A stretch of 64,000 nt of DNA, from the NCBI GenBank assembly GCA_903813345.2, contig CAIIXF020000011.1:8652842-8716841 (forward strand), in the 5' to 3' direction. Source of the DNA: Owenia fusiformis (taxonomy: Eukaryota > Annelida > Polychaeta > Sabellida > Oweniidae). The notes below the pieces were generated by a model, which was given only the letters and a program-made list of their open reading frames with translations, was not told the origin of the DNA and did no database searches. Shown here in pieces: positions 57,801 to 63,200 of the stretch. The position numbers and the translations under genes were made by a program. Position 1 is the stretch's first letter; each line of letters opens with the position of its first letter.

Positions 57801-60258
57801 AACAGGTATGTTTTCTCCAAGGTCTGAAGGTATGCAAAGGTGTACATAAGGATGTAGGGTTTATCCTTAGAGGTATTTCTATATCCTCTTATGGACCTCA
57901 ACATTACATTACACAAAATATTAGACTCATATTCCTGGGAACAAGCATATAATACAACATCTGCCTGATATTTTATCTTCAGAACGCTGTGAATATGATA
58001 GACTCGTCCTTTAATCTATTCACAGCAATAATCAAAAGAGCATTAACGAATCCTGTGATGCATTGTCATCGATCATTAAGGATGCTGCAAACACAACATT
58101 GAAATTCAAATCATTTCCATTTTTCATTTACTTTTTGACATATCTTTTCCAAATGAATGTTTATATCCTCTATTTTATTGGTGCATTTAGCAAGTAATCC
58201 AAGAGATGAGGGGGGTTTCACCTTGAATGTACTAAGAGTATAGTAGTTCACTAACAATACCATAGTATGTATGTATACCATGGTTTGTATCAACCTATGT
58301 GATTGTTCATACTGCAGAGGACTGCAAAGTTGGAATGAACTCTGTGTATAGGTACACCGTATATGCATCAGTACATTGTATATGCGTATGTACAACATGT
58401 ATACATAGGAACTCTGTGCATTCTCATTGAACATGAATGTTCAAAAACAGCTCAACTTCAAGAAAACTTTATATTAACAATCTTGTTGTATTTCACATTT
58501 TACATTAGCTATTACTCCCAGCTTTATTGAACTTCAAAGATAAGTGAAGGTTTCCCGCAAATGATATACCCATTGCAGTTGCATGGAGTAGGTCATTTTC
58601 TTTTGTATAAAGAAACAAATGAGTTCAAAAATATATTGGGAAGTTCTTGATGAATTGCATGCTCCACCGTAGTGGACAAATCTTTTGATCCCAACTTGTG
58701 ATGATAAACATGTACTAAGTGCAGAACTATGACATTGTCTGATTGGCCAATGTTAGAAATGTGTTGGTCATTTGGTGTGCTCAATAAGGACTATGAAATT
58801 GTGTGATTGGCCAATATTGAAAGTGTGATGGCCATTTAGTATCCTAAATAATGGACTAAGAAATTGTCTGGTTGGCCAGTTTTGAAAGGGTGATAGTCTT
58901 TTCGTGCACGAAAAGAAGAACTAAGGAATCATCAGGATGGCCATTATAAGAAGTGTGGTGGTCATTTGATGTCATAAATGAAGGACTGAAAAATTGGCCA
59001 ATTGGCCAGTTTGAGAAGTGTGGTGTGGTGGTTATTTGGTTGCCTTAATGCAGAACTAAGAAATTGTCTGATTGGCCAAAAATGGAAGTGTGATGGTGGT
59101 GTCCTCAAAAGGACGAAAAAATCTTCTAATTGGCCAATATTAAAAGTGTGATGATCATTTGGAGTCCTTAATGACTTAATGAAGGACTAAGAAATTGGCT
59201 GAAAGGGTGATGGTCATTTGGTATCTCTAAATAAAGGACTTAGAAATCATCTGATTGACCAGTATTGTAAGTGTGGTGGTGATTTCGTATCCTAAATGAA
59301 GAATTAAGAAATCATCTGATTTGTCAATATTGGAAGTGTGATGGTCATTTTGTATTCTAAATGAGGAACTAAGAAATCTTCAGGATGGCCAATATTGGAT
59401 ATCATGGTCATTTGTTATCCTAAATTAGGAACTAGGAAATCAATCGTTTGGCCAGTATTGGCCATTATTGGAAGTAAGATTGACATTTTGTATTCTAATT
59501 CTGGAACTAAAAGTCAGCTGATTGGCGAATATTGAAAGTGTCCTAAGTGAAGAAGTAAGAAATCATCTGTACTGATTTGTTTGCCAATATTGGAATTTAT
59601 GGTCATTTCCAAAATGAGGAACTAAGAAATTATGTGAATGGAAAATATTGGCCATTTGTTTCCGCGGTGGAGAACTATAAAATGAATTGATTGGCCAATA
59701 TTGTAAGTGGGGTTGTCATTTGGTATCATAAGAACAGTTGGCCAACATTGGAAATGTGATTGTTATATTCCTTACCGAGGAACTAATAAAAATCATTTGA
59801 TTGTTCAATGTTGGAAGTGTGATGGCCATTTGGTATCCTTATTAAGGAGCTAAGAAATGGTTTGATTGGCCCATTTCTTAAGTGTTAAGTACAAAACCTA
59901 AATTAGAATTTAGCCTTACCTACCCCCATTGTATGAATTGAAGAACAAATCTTTGATGACACTATACTTTCAGAGAGCTACAGCAATGAGTGTTGATGGA
60001 AGACAACTGCCAATGCCAGTTCAACAAGCTGTAAGTCCTGGAATAGCACAGGCCAGCTTCAATCAAGATGACATCCTGGCACAGCTCAACAGAAACCCAC
60101 AGCTGCGCAACATGTTTGCAAATGTTGATCCAGGAGCATTTGAGGTGGCTATGAAGATGTTAAGCCAAATGGATCCTGTCATGCTGGGTCGTTTGGCCAG
60201 CGGAGACACCTCCATTTTGACCCAGATGTGTGCCAAAGCTGGCATAGACTTGCTGTAA
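23758..60258 (+). CDS. Multi-RRM low-complexity nuclear protein, 17-exon form (1,260 residues)
   Basis: Seventeen exons with GT/AG junctions keep one frame from ATG 23791 to TAA 60258: 23791-24897, 25893-25993, 28937-29092, 30604-30948, 31114-31474, 35196-35282, 47602-47696, 48438-48498, 49599-49787, 50699-50784, 51031-51088, 51207-51287, 51552-51797, 54105-54245, 56413-56499, 57509-57805 and 59974-60258; total 3,783 nt. Order of parts: SYGQ-type low-complexity tract (1-~150), threefold Tyr-rich helical repeat (~271-425), Arg/Asp/Ser tract (~495-545), helical segment (~590-690), three RRM-like folds (~706-786, ~823-903, ~980-1055) and a ~53-residue module twice (1103-1155, 1199-1251). An in-frame TAA lies just upstream of the ATG, whose -3 base is A. 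Role inferred: RNA binding in nuclear condensates or splicing. No named orthologue recognised. Confidence 0.85.
25304..25847. mobile_element. Intronic foldback, 534 bp, ATTAT target duplication
   Basis: Arms of about 245 bp are reverse complements from CACTGGTGATCCGCTCGATT (25309) to its inverted partner ending at 25842, with a loop of about 40 bp. ATTAT flanks both sides (25304-25308, 25843-25847). It lies in the intron between coding exons 1 and 2. Confidence 0.8.
25893..25993 (+). CDS. Exon 2: third helical repeat
   Basis: Encodes AIRDHTELEDRYHRY and then ESLTAKEFNERYESR, the third copy of the LTAxxFxxxY motif. Acceptor TTTTTTGCAG, donor AAG/GTAAAA, 101 bp, leaves in phase 2. Confidence 0.85.
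26690..28300 (+). repeat. ~160-bp tandem repeat, about ten units, with a GC-rich head
   Basis: Units contain GTCTACAGGTTTCCAGCCAA, TTGAAATTCTCAGGGATGTT and GGTGGCCATTTTGGATTTTC, near 26770, 26931, 27097, 27265, 27425, 27587, 27746, 27907, 28119 and 28231. A head at 26690-26765 (CACCCTAAGGTGCTATATTG then GGCGGGCGG) precedes them, so the array is probably the core of one mobile element. Confidence 0.8.
28937..29092 (+). CDS. Exon 3: end of helical repeat region
   Basis: Encodes RYIDDLEKRYQAYLYDQDLR and an acidic/polar stretch ending NREKGLPG. YIDDLEKRY echoes YVDDLKRRY of exon 1. The 156-bp exon enters and leaves in phase 2, with donor GG/GTAAGG. Confidence 0.85.
29176..30293 (+). mobile_element. 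Helentron/HINE-like element, copy 1 (1,118 bp)
   Basis: Starts TCCCATCGAACGAAGTTCGG, has a GTCCGTCCG microsatellite near the start, then ~125-bp tandem core units (GGCCATTTTGAAAAATGGCC, AACTCGAAAAGTAGTGGAGC), then subterminal GTTCGATGGGA, the complement of the start, and ends GCCGTTGTTCTGG. TTA flanks both sides. This layout (subterminal inverted repeats, microsatellite, tandem core) resembles non-autonomous helentron-associated elements, but the family is not proven. It lies in the intron after exon 3. Confidence 0.7.
30604..30948 (+). CDS. Exon 4: Arg/Asp/Ser-rich (RS-like) tract
   Basis: After TYLLDDPVGNGRRKS the exon encodes repeats of SSRDRERS (30723-30870). RD/RS tracts are common in splicing and transcription-coupled factors and are usually phosphorylated. 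Acceptor CTGTTTTAG, donor TG/GTAGGT; 345 bp, phase 2 at both ends. Confidence 0.85.
31114..31474 (+). CDS. Exon 5: basic motif and helical segment
   Basis: Opens with PPRKRVIDPILDYDEPSAKR, a possible nuclear localisation signal, then Gln/Lys/Glu-rich helix (NEAQMSKLRQIEKSVKQHKE) ending MGTAMLKIAKELQ. Donor CAG/GTTTGT leaves in phase 0. Confidence 0.85.
31475..33834 (+). other. Intron 5, first part: nothing recognised
   Basis: AT-rich intronic DNA. Short degenerate repeats around GCCCATGGGCAATT / GGGCAC occur near 31990-32400, but no element end or extra exon is supported. Confidence 0.5.
33835..34827 (+). mobile_element. Subterminal-inverted-repeat element with GTCCGTCCG tract
   Basis: The head (ATCATCGAGTCCTTTTTGGT, then TTCACACAG) is partly inverted at the tail (CTGTGTGAGCACAGGACC), which ends in a hairpin GGACCGTGGGTCC. 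A GTTGGTCCGTCCG tract follows the head and AAGGTCAAA/TTGACC pieces fill the core. A core fragment recurs at 49240-49505. Ends are approximate. Confidence 0.6.
34828..35099 (+). other. Intron 5, end
   Basis: Short intronic stretch leading to the duplicated exon 6 region; nothing else is seen. Confidence 0.5.
35100..35186 (+). pseudogene. Dead tandem copy of exon 6
   Basis: A 96-bp tandem duplication places a near-identical copy of exon 6 and its polypyrimidine tract directly upstream. Here the acceptor reads TTATTACTG instead of TTATTACAG, so the copy lacks the AG needed for splicing. The frame remains open through it. Confidence 0.75.
35196..35282 (+). CDS. Exon 6: linker and first strand of RRM1; branch point for two isoforms
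   Basis: Twenty-nine codons, phase 0 at both ends: Ser/Asp-rich linker then PVPTNIIRVSKQDPK, where NIIRV is a plausible first strand of RRM1. Donor AAG/GTAAGG is strong. It can join in frame either to 36036 (giant terminal exon) or 47602 (rest of RRM1). Confidence 0.8.
35283..36035 (+). other. Intron between exon 6 and the giant exon
   Basis: About 750 bp of AT-rich intron ending in CTGATGTATTTCCAG. No further exon is seen. Confidence 0.5.
36036..44681 (+). CDS. Giant alternative terminal exon, 2,881 codons
   Basis: An uninterrupted frame follows acceptor GATGTATTTCCAG (ends 36035), in phase 0 after exon 6, and ends at TAA 44679-44681 after an acidic tail. Joined to exons 1-6 (719 residues) it gives about 3,600 residues and omits all RRMs. 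In order: basic and Arg/Asp/Ser-rich start (to ~36660), Met/Gln-rich tract (37040-37230), Gly-Pro-Met collagen-like repeats (37230-37500), helical block (37660-38130), VVPLMD-type motifs and six basic modules (38395-41710), 44-residue acidic repeats (42531-43590), a second acidic repeat family (43600-44480). An ATTAAA signal lies at 45164-45169. Alternatively it could be an intronless nested gene starting at ATG 36096. That this frame survives over 8.6 kb shows selection; function is unknown. Confidence 0.75.
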   Translation: MTGDTEPWGKYTYILKDILTMKCSRKREKATSVLVYKLTKQLRHLNKHYQRTSSRQSESSTSKYPLFPPVSIESIHPKQTDPRSKVYDSKSLWGKEKHVSTVQLGKVSSSRKYNDSELEDGEIRIDSDFRSDRRYSREHSRDRADGEIRRGDGDTRYSGEHSKERTERSKSPDIGSHQQQSENDVPKVKFYMPKPAGVTEKQSPRKEKSKPARVENADTSLITETNISNLLKWFGVNTKGERVTSTGKDRREKIPGTDREKQTEPAINPVNQIQQKDSTRKPKNVKSLNVTHNVLQVFNVKDGPPDQDVSDAKVLPNSQNVMPPVQNSQQVQYTNVMPHRQMVSQSQMMIMGQHNRNEQGQMIVQRPMWPQNQMMANPQMSPQCQMMPFRQMTHQSQNRPFGPMGPLGTMGPSGPMRPPGPMRPPGPMGPSGPMAPPGSMGPSGPMGPPGSMGPSGPIGPPGSMGPPGTMRPPRSMGPPGTMRPSGPVNLRGRLIPNKQMASQQIRPLLNINEQSKSMQQGPMGPKDGNRFPGQVKPGMVTSRAEAMETKSQIAFLKEQRKHYDTFQQVKYEFLRSGGGDNVFNKLSEAFFKLASHIQASEIKQASSHQNTKLLTVLTKAMDMQKANPKIALRAFNRYVTKITTALEDFTNDTILKKMFKDLGPLEQKKAIELVSIQEMTELESHLIKLQQLDQSEESISNRKRKGLGMKEESLSKKLKGYNETANFDQECQALNVMKKQDISGKTKRGVRAGKNVQEKRKKKMATKLQESNETAKFGQEESVSTTNTRPVVPLMDVILNAEDVPVPGNNCDSDTLELQERDIKTNIGFNPAPANGGNSNINSNINTENVVPLMGLIFKEDDISVADGEVGNGSLPVELKRKTFKTKREPTHNNKVVLADECDRDTLGLEKRNVKTNVKLESPSDNEDDSKINTECVVPLMDIIVKPRHADDECPPRTKREEVGEYKKRKFYILRLIRQKGSKCIPTTMLKPFRSSFSKLPPVKQKIEIKKCSKKYPKLAEILRAFEEHTQEQMKDKSLSDTSTLTSNRCLVDDKQESDSHSPSENTKLTGKEKQTVEPSVHQTFSNDNEDDDNNEDKEDESLDGECTQKKEIGAEKKMKKRMKHKLKLFNRKRFKCLKFINSGHSIPTSKLSQLGYAFSKLGPTKQDIEIDRDSKIPNMAPILEVYMKHRKMRSEIISDRADHEDIPQVEPQSVDDSLLKESDEGNVKIKIETPSDNINIDHNEESDSHFPIENTDLGGKKKQTVELSVHQIFSNDNDDDNNENMEAESLDGECIQKKDFVRTERRMRQNVNLFNRNRHKCLKFINSGHSIPFHKLSQLGYAFSKLTPTKQNIEIDSYSKIPKMAPILEVYMKRRQMRSEDISDKADHEDIPQVESQSVDDILVGESDKGNVKIKMETTIDNGDNININAEQIASLNCDYEDHSNSNTECVVPLMDIIVKPKEAYGECSERTQRKIDVNLTKIYYDVKHQCLEYINKYGSISNTKLKRLKYRFSQLTRVKQNSEIKKCSQDPKLALILKAFEDCIQVQMRDKPPSDTTTVTSNRCLVDDKQESDSHSPSENTELVGKKKQTVEPSVHQTFSNDNEDDDNNEDKEDESLDGECTQKKEIDAEKKMKKRINLFIKRRRQYGKSLKQGRSISKLNAKLKQLEDAFSKLTPTMQNHEIDKYAKLPKMAPILKVYMKCKQMKSESILDKADHEDIPHVESQSVDDILLRESDEGNVKIKIETPSDNINIDHNEESDSNSPSENTELGGKEKQTVVSSVHRSFSNDNVNNNEDTETVSLHGECIQKNEFDAKKKKKKNLFLNRKRQCVKFIKRGHSIPTSKLKQLEDAFSKLGPSKQNYEIDRYSKCPKMAPILKVYMKCKQMKSEDISDRADHEDIPNVESQSVDESLLKESDEGNVKIKIETASDNDVESQSVDDILLRESDEGNVKRKIETTSDNEDNMNINAEQIVSLNAECKQMECEEGPDDETFDETEATPEGDIKKDFASGSPVGTETAKGGINMFLQQGKDVPLSDSSNVSAPLSDINVKTGSDYPIEATEGSECQTVEVSVKPDFELSDFEKNKQVYTQMEEKQSKATIDDKCDFEHSEDEVNARKYVERPGLWKTLAILRHEICGNPIEKSDLGAFENEVKEKLCVDERAVVEQMRISSEETVVEEMGTDKEAALAVEEMGSDNGDTIAVKDSEVVEQMRISSEETVVEEMGTDKEAALAVEELGSNNGDTIAVKDSEVVEQMRISSEEIVVEEMGTDKEAALAVEEMGSDNGDTIAVKDSEVVEQMRISSKEIVVEEMGTDKEAALAVEEMGSNNGDTIAVKDSEVVEQMRISSEETVVEEMGTDKEAALAVEEMGSDNGDTIAVKDSEVVEQMRISSEETVVEEMGTDKEAALAVEEMGSDNGDTIVVKDSEVVEQMRISSEETVVEEMGTDKEAALAVEEMGSDNGDTIVVKDSEVVEQMRISSEETVVEEMGTDKEAALADRELGSDNEDAIADKELAIDNVGSKVVGGLDTNGEQTVIVVEEMGTDKEGALAVGEQGIDNEDAIVVKELNIDNVGSEVVGGLDTNSEQTVVVVVEEMGPDKEGALAVGEQGIDNEDAIVVKELNIDNVGSEVVGGLDTNSEQTVVVVVEEMGRDKEGALAVGEQGIDNEETIVVGEQDSDNEDAIAVKELGIDNVGSEIGGLDTNGEQSDVVEELGSDNEDAIAVRELGIDQVCSKVVGALDTNNEETVVVGEQRIDKKGALAVGEQGIDNEETIVVWEQVSDNEDAIAVKDLGTDSGGTEVVGEQGTDNQETVTVEELSTDKEALDDNIIALVVEEQDNTTAVEKTGVIEWMLVDEEDNEGVECELTLEEEDINLDSSDD
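37230..37500 (+). repeat. Collagen-like Gly-Pro-Met coding repeats
   Basis: About 30 Gly-X-X or Pro-rich triplets such as GPMGPSGPM and PPGSMGPSG, coded by 18- and 36-bp DNA units. There is no signal peptide in the protein, so secretion as a collagen is unlikely; it is better read as a flexible low-complexity tract. Confidence 0.8.
38395..41710 (+). repeat. Six-copy basic helical module with acidic linkers
   Basis: Copies begin near 38930, 39405, 39955, 40460, 40935 and 41495. Each is about 65-75 residues with a conserved core such as SKLxQLxxAFSKLxPxKQ, then EID, then PKMAPILxVYMK. Linkers repeat ESDSHSPSENT, VEPSVHQTFSNDN and ADHEDIPQVESQSVDD. The DNA units are about 550 bp, so domain and linker were duplicated together. 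Copies 1 and 4 are the most divergent. Confidence 0.8.
42531..43590 (+). repeat. 132-bp coding tandem repeat, eight copies
   Basis: The unit VVEQMRISSEETVVEEMGTD plus KEAALAVEEMGSDNGDTIAV and KDSE (44 residues) recurs eight times at an exact 132-bp period from 42531. Most copies differ by one to three residues; the last diverges after KEAALA. The product is strongly acidic. Confidence 0.9.
43600..44480 (+). repeat. Second acidic coding repeat family
   Basis: Degenerate units of about 54 residues contain VVGGLDTN, KEGALAVGEQGIDNEDAI and KELNIDNVGSE. The first two or three copies (162-bp period) are near identical, later ones decay. The elements GxDNEDAI also occur at the end of the 44-residue array, suggesting a shared origin. 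Confidence 0.8.
44682..47601 (+). other. 3' flank of giant exon / intron before exon 7
   Basis: For the giant isoform this is 3' UTR and flank, with ATTAAA at 45164-45169 as a possible poly(A) signal. For the 17-exon form it is intron. It contains a small hAT-like element; nothing else is recognised. Confidence 0.5.
45874..46125. mobile_element. Small hAT-like MITE
   Basis: The ends CAGGGGCATAGCCAG and, inverted, CATAGGCATAGCCAG match the common hAT-type tip. The interior has degenerate GGGGGGTGCGATC repeats and no coding frame. An 8-bp target duplication is not clear. Confidence 0.6.
47602..47696 (+). CDS. Exon 7: first helix and second strand of RRM1
   Basis: Encodes WKVPLLFQFFDKFVAL and DPLFYVKLRKQS. 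After NIIRV of exon 6 this supplies helix 1 and strand 2 of an RRM. Acceptor TCTATTTTCAG, donor CAA/GTAAGT, phase 0 to 2. Confidence 0.85.
47743..47943. mobile_element. Small inverted-end element in intron 7
   Basis: Ends read CAGGCCAGTAGCAAGC and, inverted, CAGCCCTGTAGCAAGG. It is about 200 bp and non-coding, probably another hAT-like MITE, but the target duplication is unclear. Confidence 0.5.
48438..48498 (+). CDS. Exon 8: RNP1-like strand and helix 2 of RRM1
   Basis: Encodes VVYMKLKSAKEVDELLRKHH, which has the pattern of RRM strand 3 and helix 2. The usual aromatic RNP1 residues are reduced to a single Tyr, so RNA binding may be weak. Donor CAT/GTAAGT. Confidence 0.85.
48505..48970 (+). 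repeat. 18-bp minisatellite in intron 8
   Basis: About 25 units of TTTGTGCAATCATACAG with scattered changes start immediately after exon 8. Confidence 0.85.
49240..49505 (+). repeat. Fragment of the 33835-34827 family
   Basis: Shares ATCATCTACAAGT, AGTTCAAATCTGACTTTAG and TCAACTTGCTTC with the core of the intron 5 element. Two internal units are visible. Confidence 0.6.
49599..49787 (+). CDS. Exon 9: end of RRM1, linker, start of RRM2
   Basis: Begins ANPIQYKGVKLNISMASK, the last loop and strand of RRM1. A Ser/Ala/Gly linker follows, then VFPLYMKAKGTM as probable first strand of RRM2. 63 codons, phase 0 at both ends, donor ATG/GTGAGT. Confidence 0.85.
49788..50698 (+). other. Intron 9, nothing recognised
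   Basis: Intronic DNA with one short open frame (50410-50637) that lacks splice-site or family support. Confidence 0.45.
50699..50784 (+). CDS. Exon 10: RRM2 helix 1 and strand 2
   Basis: Encodes SSPCSIRNFFVNQIGTCIVE and KKWCNRSV. Acceptor TTACTTTCAG, donor CAG/GTTAGT, leaves in phase 2. Confidence 0.8.
51031..51088 (+). CDS. Exon 11: RRM2 strand 3 and helix 2
   Basis: Encodes RYAKVNFERREDRNAVFTKF; YAKVNFE matches the RNP1 position of an RRM. Donor TTC/GTAAGT. Confidence 0.85.
51207..51287 (+). CDS. Exon 12: end of RRM2
   Basis: Encodes GKVVHIQHQEYEVSVENFDK then SATTEKQ. The strand EYEVSVENF closes the fold. 27 codons, donor CAG/GTAGGT. Confidence 0.85.
51552..51797 (+). CDS. Exon 13: disordered linker and first strand of RRM3
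   Basis: A Ser/Thr/Pro/Gly/Arg linker of about 70 residues ends in KYDLYVMGPLN, an RNP2-type strand. 82 codons, donor AAT/GTGAGT. A 41-bp satellite follows within the intron. Confidence 0.85.
51843..53925 (+). repeat. 41-bp satellite split by a later insertion
   Basis: Units of TTAGTATGTCAATCAAACAT plus ATACTCTAAGAGTACTCTTTA repeat at a 41-bp period from 51843 to 52340 and again from 53479 to about 53925. The element at 52341-53478 sits between the halves. Confidence 0.85.
52341..53478 (+). mobile_element. Helentron/HINE-like element, copy 2 (1,138 bp)
   Basis: Same family and orientation as 29176-30293, starting TCCCATCGAACGAAGTTCGG and ending GCCGTTGTTCTGG. Because it interrupts a 41-bp satellite whose intact units read CTTTATTAGTAT, the empty site is known: TTA (or TA) is present on both sides after insertion. 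Confidence 0.75.
54105..54245 (+). CDS. Exon 14: core of RRM3
   Basis: Encodes VSTSELRKIFEKFGSMTIAR and DKFAHVLFETQEGRDLVFKQ. ELRKIFEKFGSM is a textbook RRM helix 1, and FAHVLFET fits RNP1. This is the clearest RRM in the protein. Donor CAT/GTAAGT. Confidence 0.9.
54269..55256. mobile_element. Mariner-like relic made of two inverted transposase tails
   Basis: Both ends carry ACCGGAAAAAAAGGAGACCA (one inverted) and matching arms of about 370 bp. The right arm reads, on the plus strand, PPDFFLWGNLKDNVYQNN, and the left arm reads, on the minus strand, NPADFFLYGYLKDNLYQNN. Both are the C-terminal part of a mariner/IS630-type transposase. The two copies face each other tail to tail, with no N-terminal part, so the element cannot be autonomous. 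It lies in the intron after exon 14. Confidence 0.8.
55583..56402 (+). repeat. 242-bp tandem repeat, three units, with inverted leader
   Basis: Units start at 55678, 55920 and 56162 with TCGACGATATTACCCCTGCT. A preceding segment (55583-55677) is an inverted partial copy with a hairpin around GTGCCTAGCCC / GGGCTAGGCAC. The units differ by only a few bases. Identical 81-codon frames in them are a by-product of the repeat. Confidence 0.85.
56413..56499 (+). CDS. Exon 15: end of RRM3
   Basis: Encodes PGKMFIKNQTHKISKRM and DPHEPDYQPKH: the last loop and strand of RRM3 and a short tail. The acceptor TTACATTTTCAG lies only about 10 bp past the last 242-bp satellite unit. Confidence 0.85.
56880..57030 (+). 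repeat. Short tandem repeats of TGCAAATGCATTGGGTGATT
   Basis: Several degenerate ~20-bp units within the intron between exons 15 and 16. Confidence 0.65.
57190..57300 (+). other. GGATCC stem followed by GAAACGTCCTG
   Basis: GGATCCAGACAGGATCC forms a short stem-loop directly followed by GAAACGTC, the arrangement of stem II and the GAAAC core of a hammerhead ribozyme. The other core strand (CTGATGA) is not present upstream, where GTTGAAAA stands instead. Probably a decayed retroelement tail or chance. Confidence 0.25.
57509..57805 (+). CDS. Exon 16: first C-terminal module
   Basis: After a disordered Ala/Ser/Gln linker, the module runs from DIINKLRSHPQFSPLVSGM through LERLAQGDTEILGHI. It aligns to exon 17 residue by residue (see findings) and vaguely recalls STI1-like helical repeats. 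99 codons, donor CAG/GTATGT. Confidence 0.85.
58690..59880 (+). repeat. Degenerate ~65-bp repeats in the last intron
   Basis: About 18 units contain variants of GGACTAAGAAATTGTCTGAT, TGGCCAATATTGGAAGTGTG and ATGGTCATTTGGTATCC. They are far more diverged than the other satellites here and so older. Confidence 0.75.
59974..60258 (+). CDS. Exon 17: second C-terminal module and stop
   Basis: The module runs from DILAQLNRNPQLRNMFANVD through LGRLASGDTSILTQM, and the protein ends CAKAGIDLL then TAA. Acceptor CTATACTTTCAG. Confidence 0.9.
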   Translation, partial: RATAMSVDGRQLPMPVQQAVSPGIAQASFNQDDILAQLNRNPQLRNMFANVDPGAFEVAMKMLSQMDPVMLGRLASGDTSILTQMCAKAGIDLL

Positions 60259-63200
60259 TTTGGTGACATTTATAAATACCTGACATGATTTAGGTTTGTA
60301 ATCTTCACCAAGTTTACGATAAGACATTTAACAGATACCTGACATGAGTTCGGTTTGTTACTCGAGTTTACAATATTGAAGCTGATACCATTATCGTAAT
60401 GTACATAGGCCGATAGTGATACTGTATGCATATGGTGCATTGGTAGGCTGGCAAAGACTTCGGGAAATGCCAGGATGAGGTACCTTACTCTGGTCAGTCT
60501 AGTGAAATTAGGGGGTGACCCATGGAATATTTGCCACCCATGAAATCAAGGAACATTTATGTTTCAAATTATCTTATCTATCTTAATAGAAATTAAGAAA
60601 ATTCCATGAAATGTGTGGCCTCTTTGGCCCCACATTCAATGGGTGTACCATATGTCAACCTAAAAGACACAGAGGCCTTTCCTGAGACTGTAAATACGTG
60701 TTAATATTTTTAGTTTGAATTATGTTTCCCATAACAACGTGCACTAGCAGTGTTACTAGCAGTGATGTGTGAAACTGAACCGCAAAGTTGCTTGATCATT
60801 CTTTAGCTTGAAAAGGGGAAATGTATTAGTTATTTCCAGACAGACTCATCCATAGTTGAAATGTTTTTGTTTTCTCACTGATTGGTTGATGTTCATTTTA
60901 CATTTCAAAAGCAAGTAAACAACCAGTCTACTGCAGGAACACAGAATCCCTTGTGCTTTGCAGTTGTTATACCACTTGGAGATACTTTTGGATAAGTTAT
61001 TTTTGACTTTGACACCTGAGGTACGGGCCTGCCAGGAAATCTCACCATGTACTTTTATTATGATTTGTTAATCCGAGGCATCATCATTGATCATCCGCAA
61101 ATTTTGGTTTGTGATTGCAATTTGCACATTTGCGCCACCACCCGGTACATCTTGCGTCGCATCATATCGTGCATTTGTTGTACAATTGGTAGTTTGCCAC
61201 GTGCGTTTCACAAAGCAGTAAAGTTCAAATTAATTTTTATTAGCTTTCTAACAGGGGTGTTACAATAGAGATGCTGGTATTGGAAGAAACCTCAGATTTA
61301 ATGGTCAGCCAAGTTTCTTTTTTTCTTTATTTAAATTCAAATAATACATGTAAATGTCCAATAACAAGTTTGCAACTGCATTTATGAAGACGAGAGATGA
61401 CGACATGTCATCTGCTGGAAATGATTACAAAGTGTAATATTTGCTGTAAAGGCCAACGACCGATTCCGGTCTCAAAACCAATGAAAAACACTATATCATC
61501 ACTCAATGATAGTGATATGAAAATGATATGTCCCGGTTGTCCCTGTGTGTACCATAACACAGGAATCTCAAATAGAGGTATGTTTTCCATGATTACATGC
61601 GTAAATCAAACCCGATAATACTGGATATATACTCAAGATGACAGGTCACCTCTATTTGTCGTAAAAAATGATAAAGCAACAACAATTCTTGGAGAAATAG
61701 TCTTGCAGAACTTAACATCACGAGAAACTAGTATCTTCAAGAAAGAATGACACACTCATGACCGTTTGCCTTACCTTATTTTAAGGTACTTTGTCATTTT
61801 TCGGTGAACATTTTCAGTGCAATCGATAATGCACAAATTGGATGTTAAATGGCCAAATATCCGTAATTTGCTCAGTTATCAAGTCAATGACGAGAGGCCA
61901 CTATACCTTCTGTGTATCTCCTCAGCACAGGCCGTGAAGCAGTTGATGTCTATTGTGAAATATTTTGGTTTACCGCCGATTTCTTGACAGATTTGTTCTA
62001 AGAATTTATTTTAATTTACAAAATCCAACAACCTTTAGTAAAAACGTAAACTTTATTTTTTTAGACAGTTGCCTGCAAAAATAAACATATTAACCCAATA
62101 AATTAAAATAAATTAGGATTGACATAATCGAATAAGTTAACAAGTGTCACAAAGATGGGTAATTCTTGTGATTTGCGGCAGGGGAAAATCTATTGCAACT
62201 GTTTGGTCAGTTGCATTAGCAATATCCTTCAATTTGCGTCACTGTTGCATTGTGCTCAGTAAATGGTTCTGTGTGGAATTCGCAAAACATTTCCAGGTGC
62301 GTTGTGGATCTGCGTTGCGGATGGTCGATGATGAGGGCTTCGAGTCAAACTATGCTACTGTCGAAAGATTGTGCCCTAAATGCTTTTAATTCTGAAACGT
62401 GTACATATTGTATGTTGACCATTGATTTACATATATGAAAAGTTGAATATTACACGCAAGACAAATTCTTCATAGTAAGACAGTCCAAGCATCCTGCAGT
62501 CTGTAAAAGTAAAATGGATTTAAAATGGTTCAGAGCTGAACAAGACTTGTTGCAACTTTTACATTGCATTGCAACTTATTTCGTACTGTCATTCATACCG
62601 ATTTAGACTTTCGACTTGTTTAGCCTTACAAAGGCCTTATATAATATTCAGGACATTATATATAACTTTAAGTAACTAAGATGGCATTAAATTGATGAAT
62701 CGATTCAGGAGAGTACATGCCCGACAACAGAAGATGACCGAGCGAAATCCAGATTCATATATAGGTTGAGTGTGAAGTATGTTCGGCCGCCGTTGGTTGC
62801 AGACCAAAAAACTTTACCCAAATCAATTCACAGGCAATATCCTTCACATGTTATGAATTTGCAGACAACTCGGATAATATTAAAATATCCATTACTGGAA
62901 TGAAAGTGAAAAAACAAAAGTTAAATTGAAACTGAATTCAACTTCGAACCTTGGTATCCGAAGTCCAAAGTGCTGCCATTGAGCTACGGCTATGTCTTAA
63001 TTGCCATTGCTAACAGGAAATAAATAAAGTACCATAGTCATAACAAAAGAGTGAATTGCGACTTATGCAGCTTGATACTGAAGTATGCTGTTGTTAAAAT
63101 CATAGGTCAACACTTTATGAAGGCAATGATTCAATCAGTTGTAATCATAATCAGTTTTTGCGAAAAACAATGGATTGTGTTAATGCATTGGAAGCCTGTA

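Noticed and set aside
61397-62389. Cys-containing frames (CNICC..., CPGCPC, ...RLCPKCF) after the gene
   Set aside because: Cys spacing does not form a known zinc-binding pattern and no consistent exon chain could be built.
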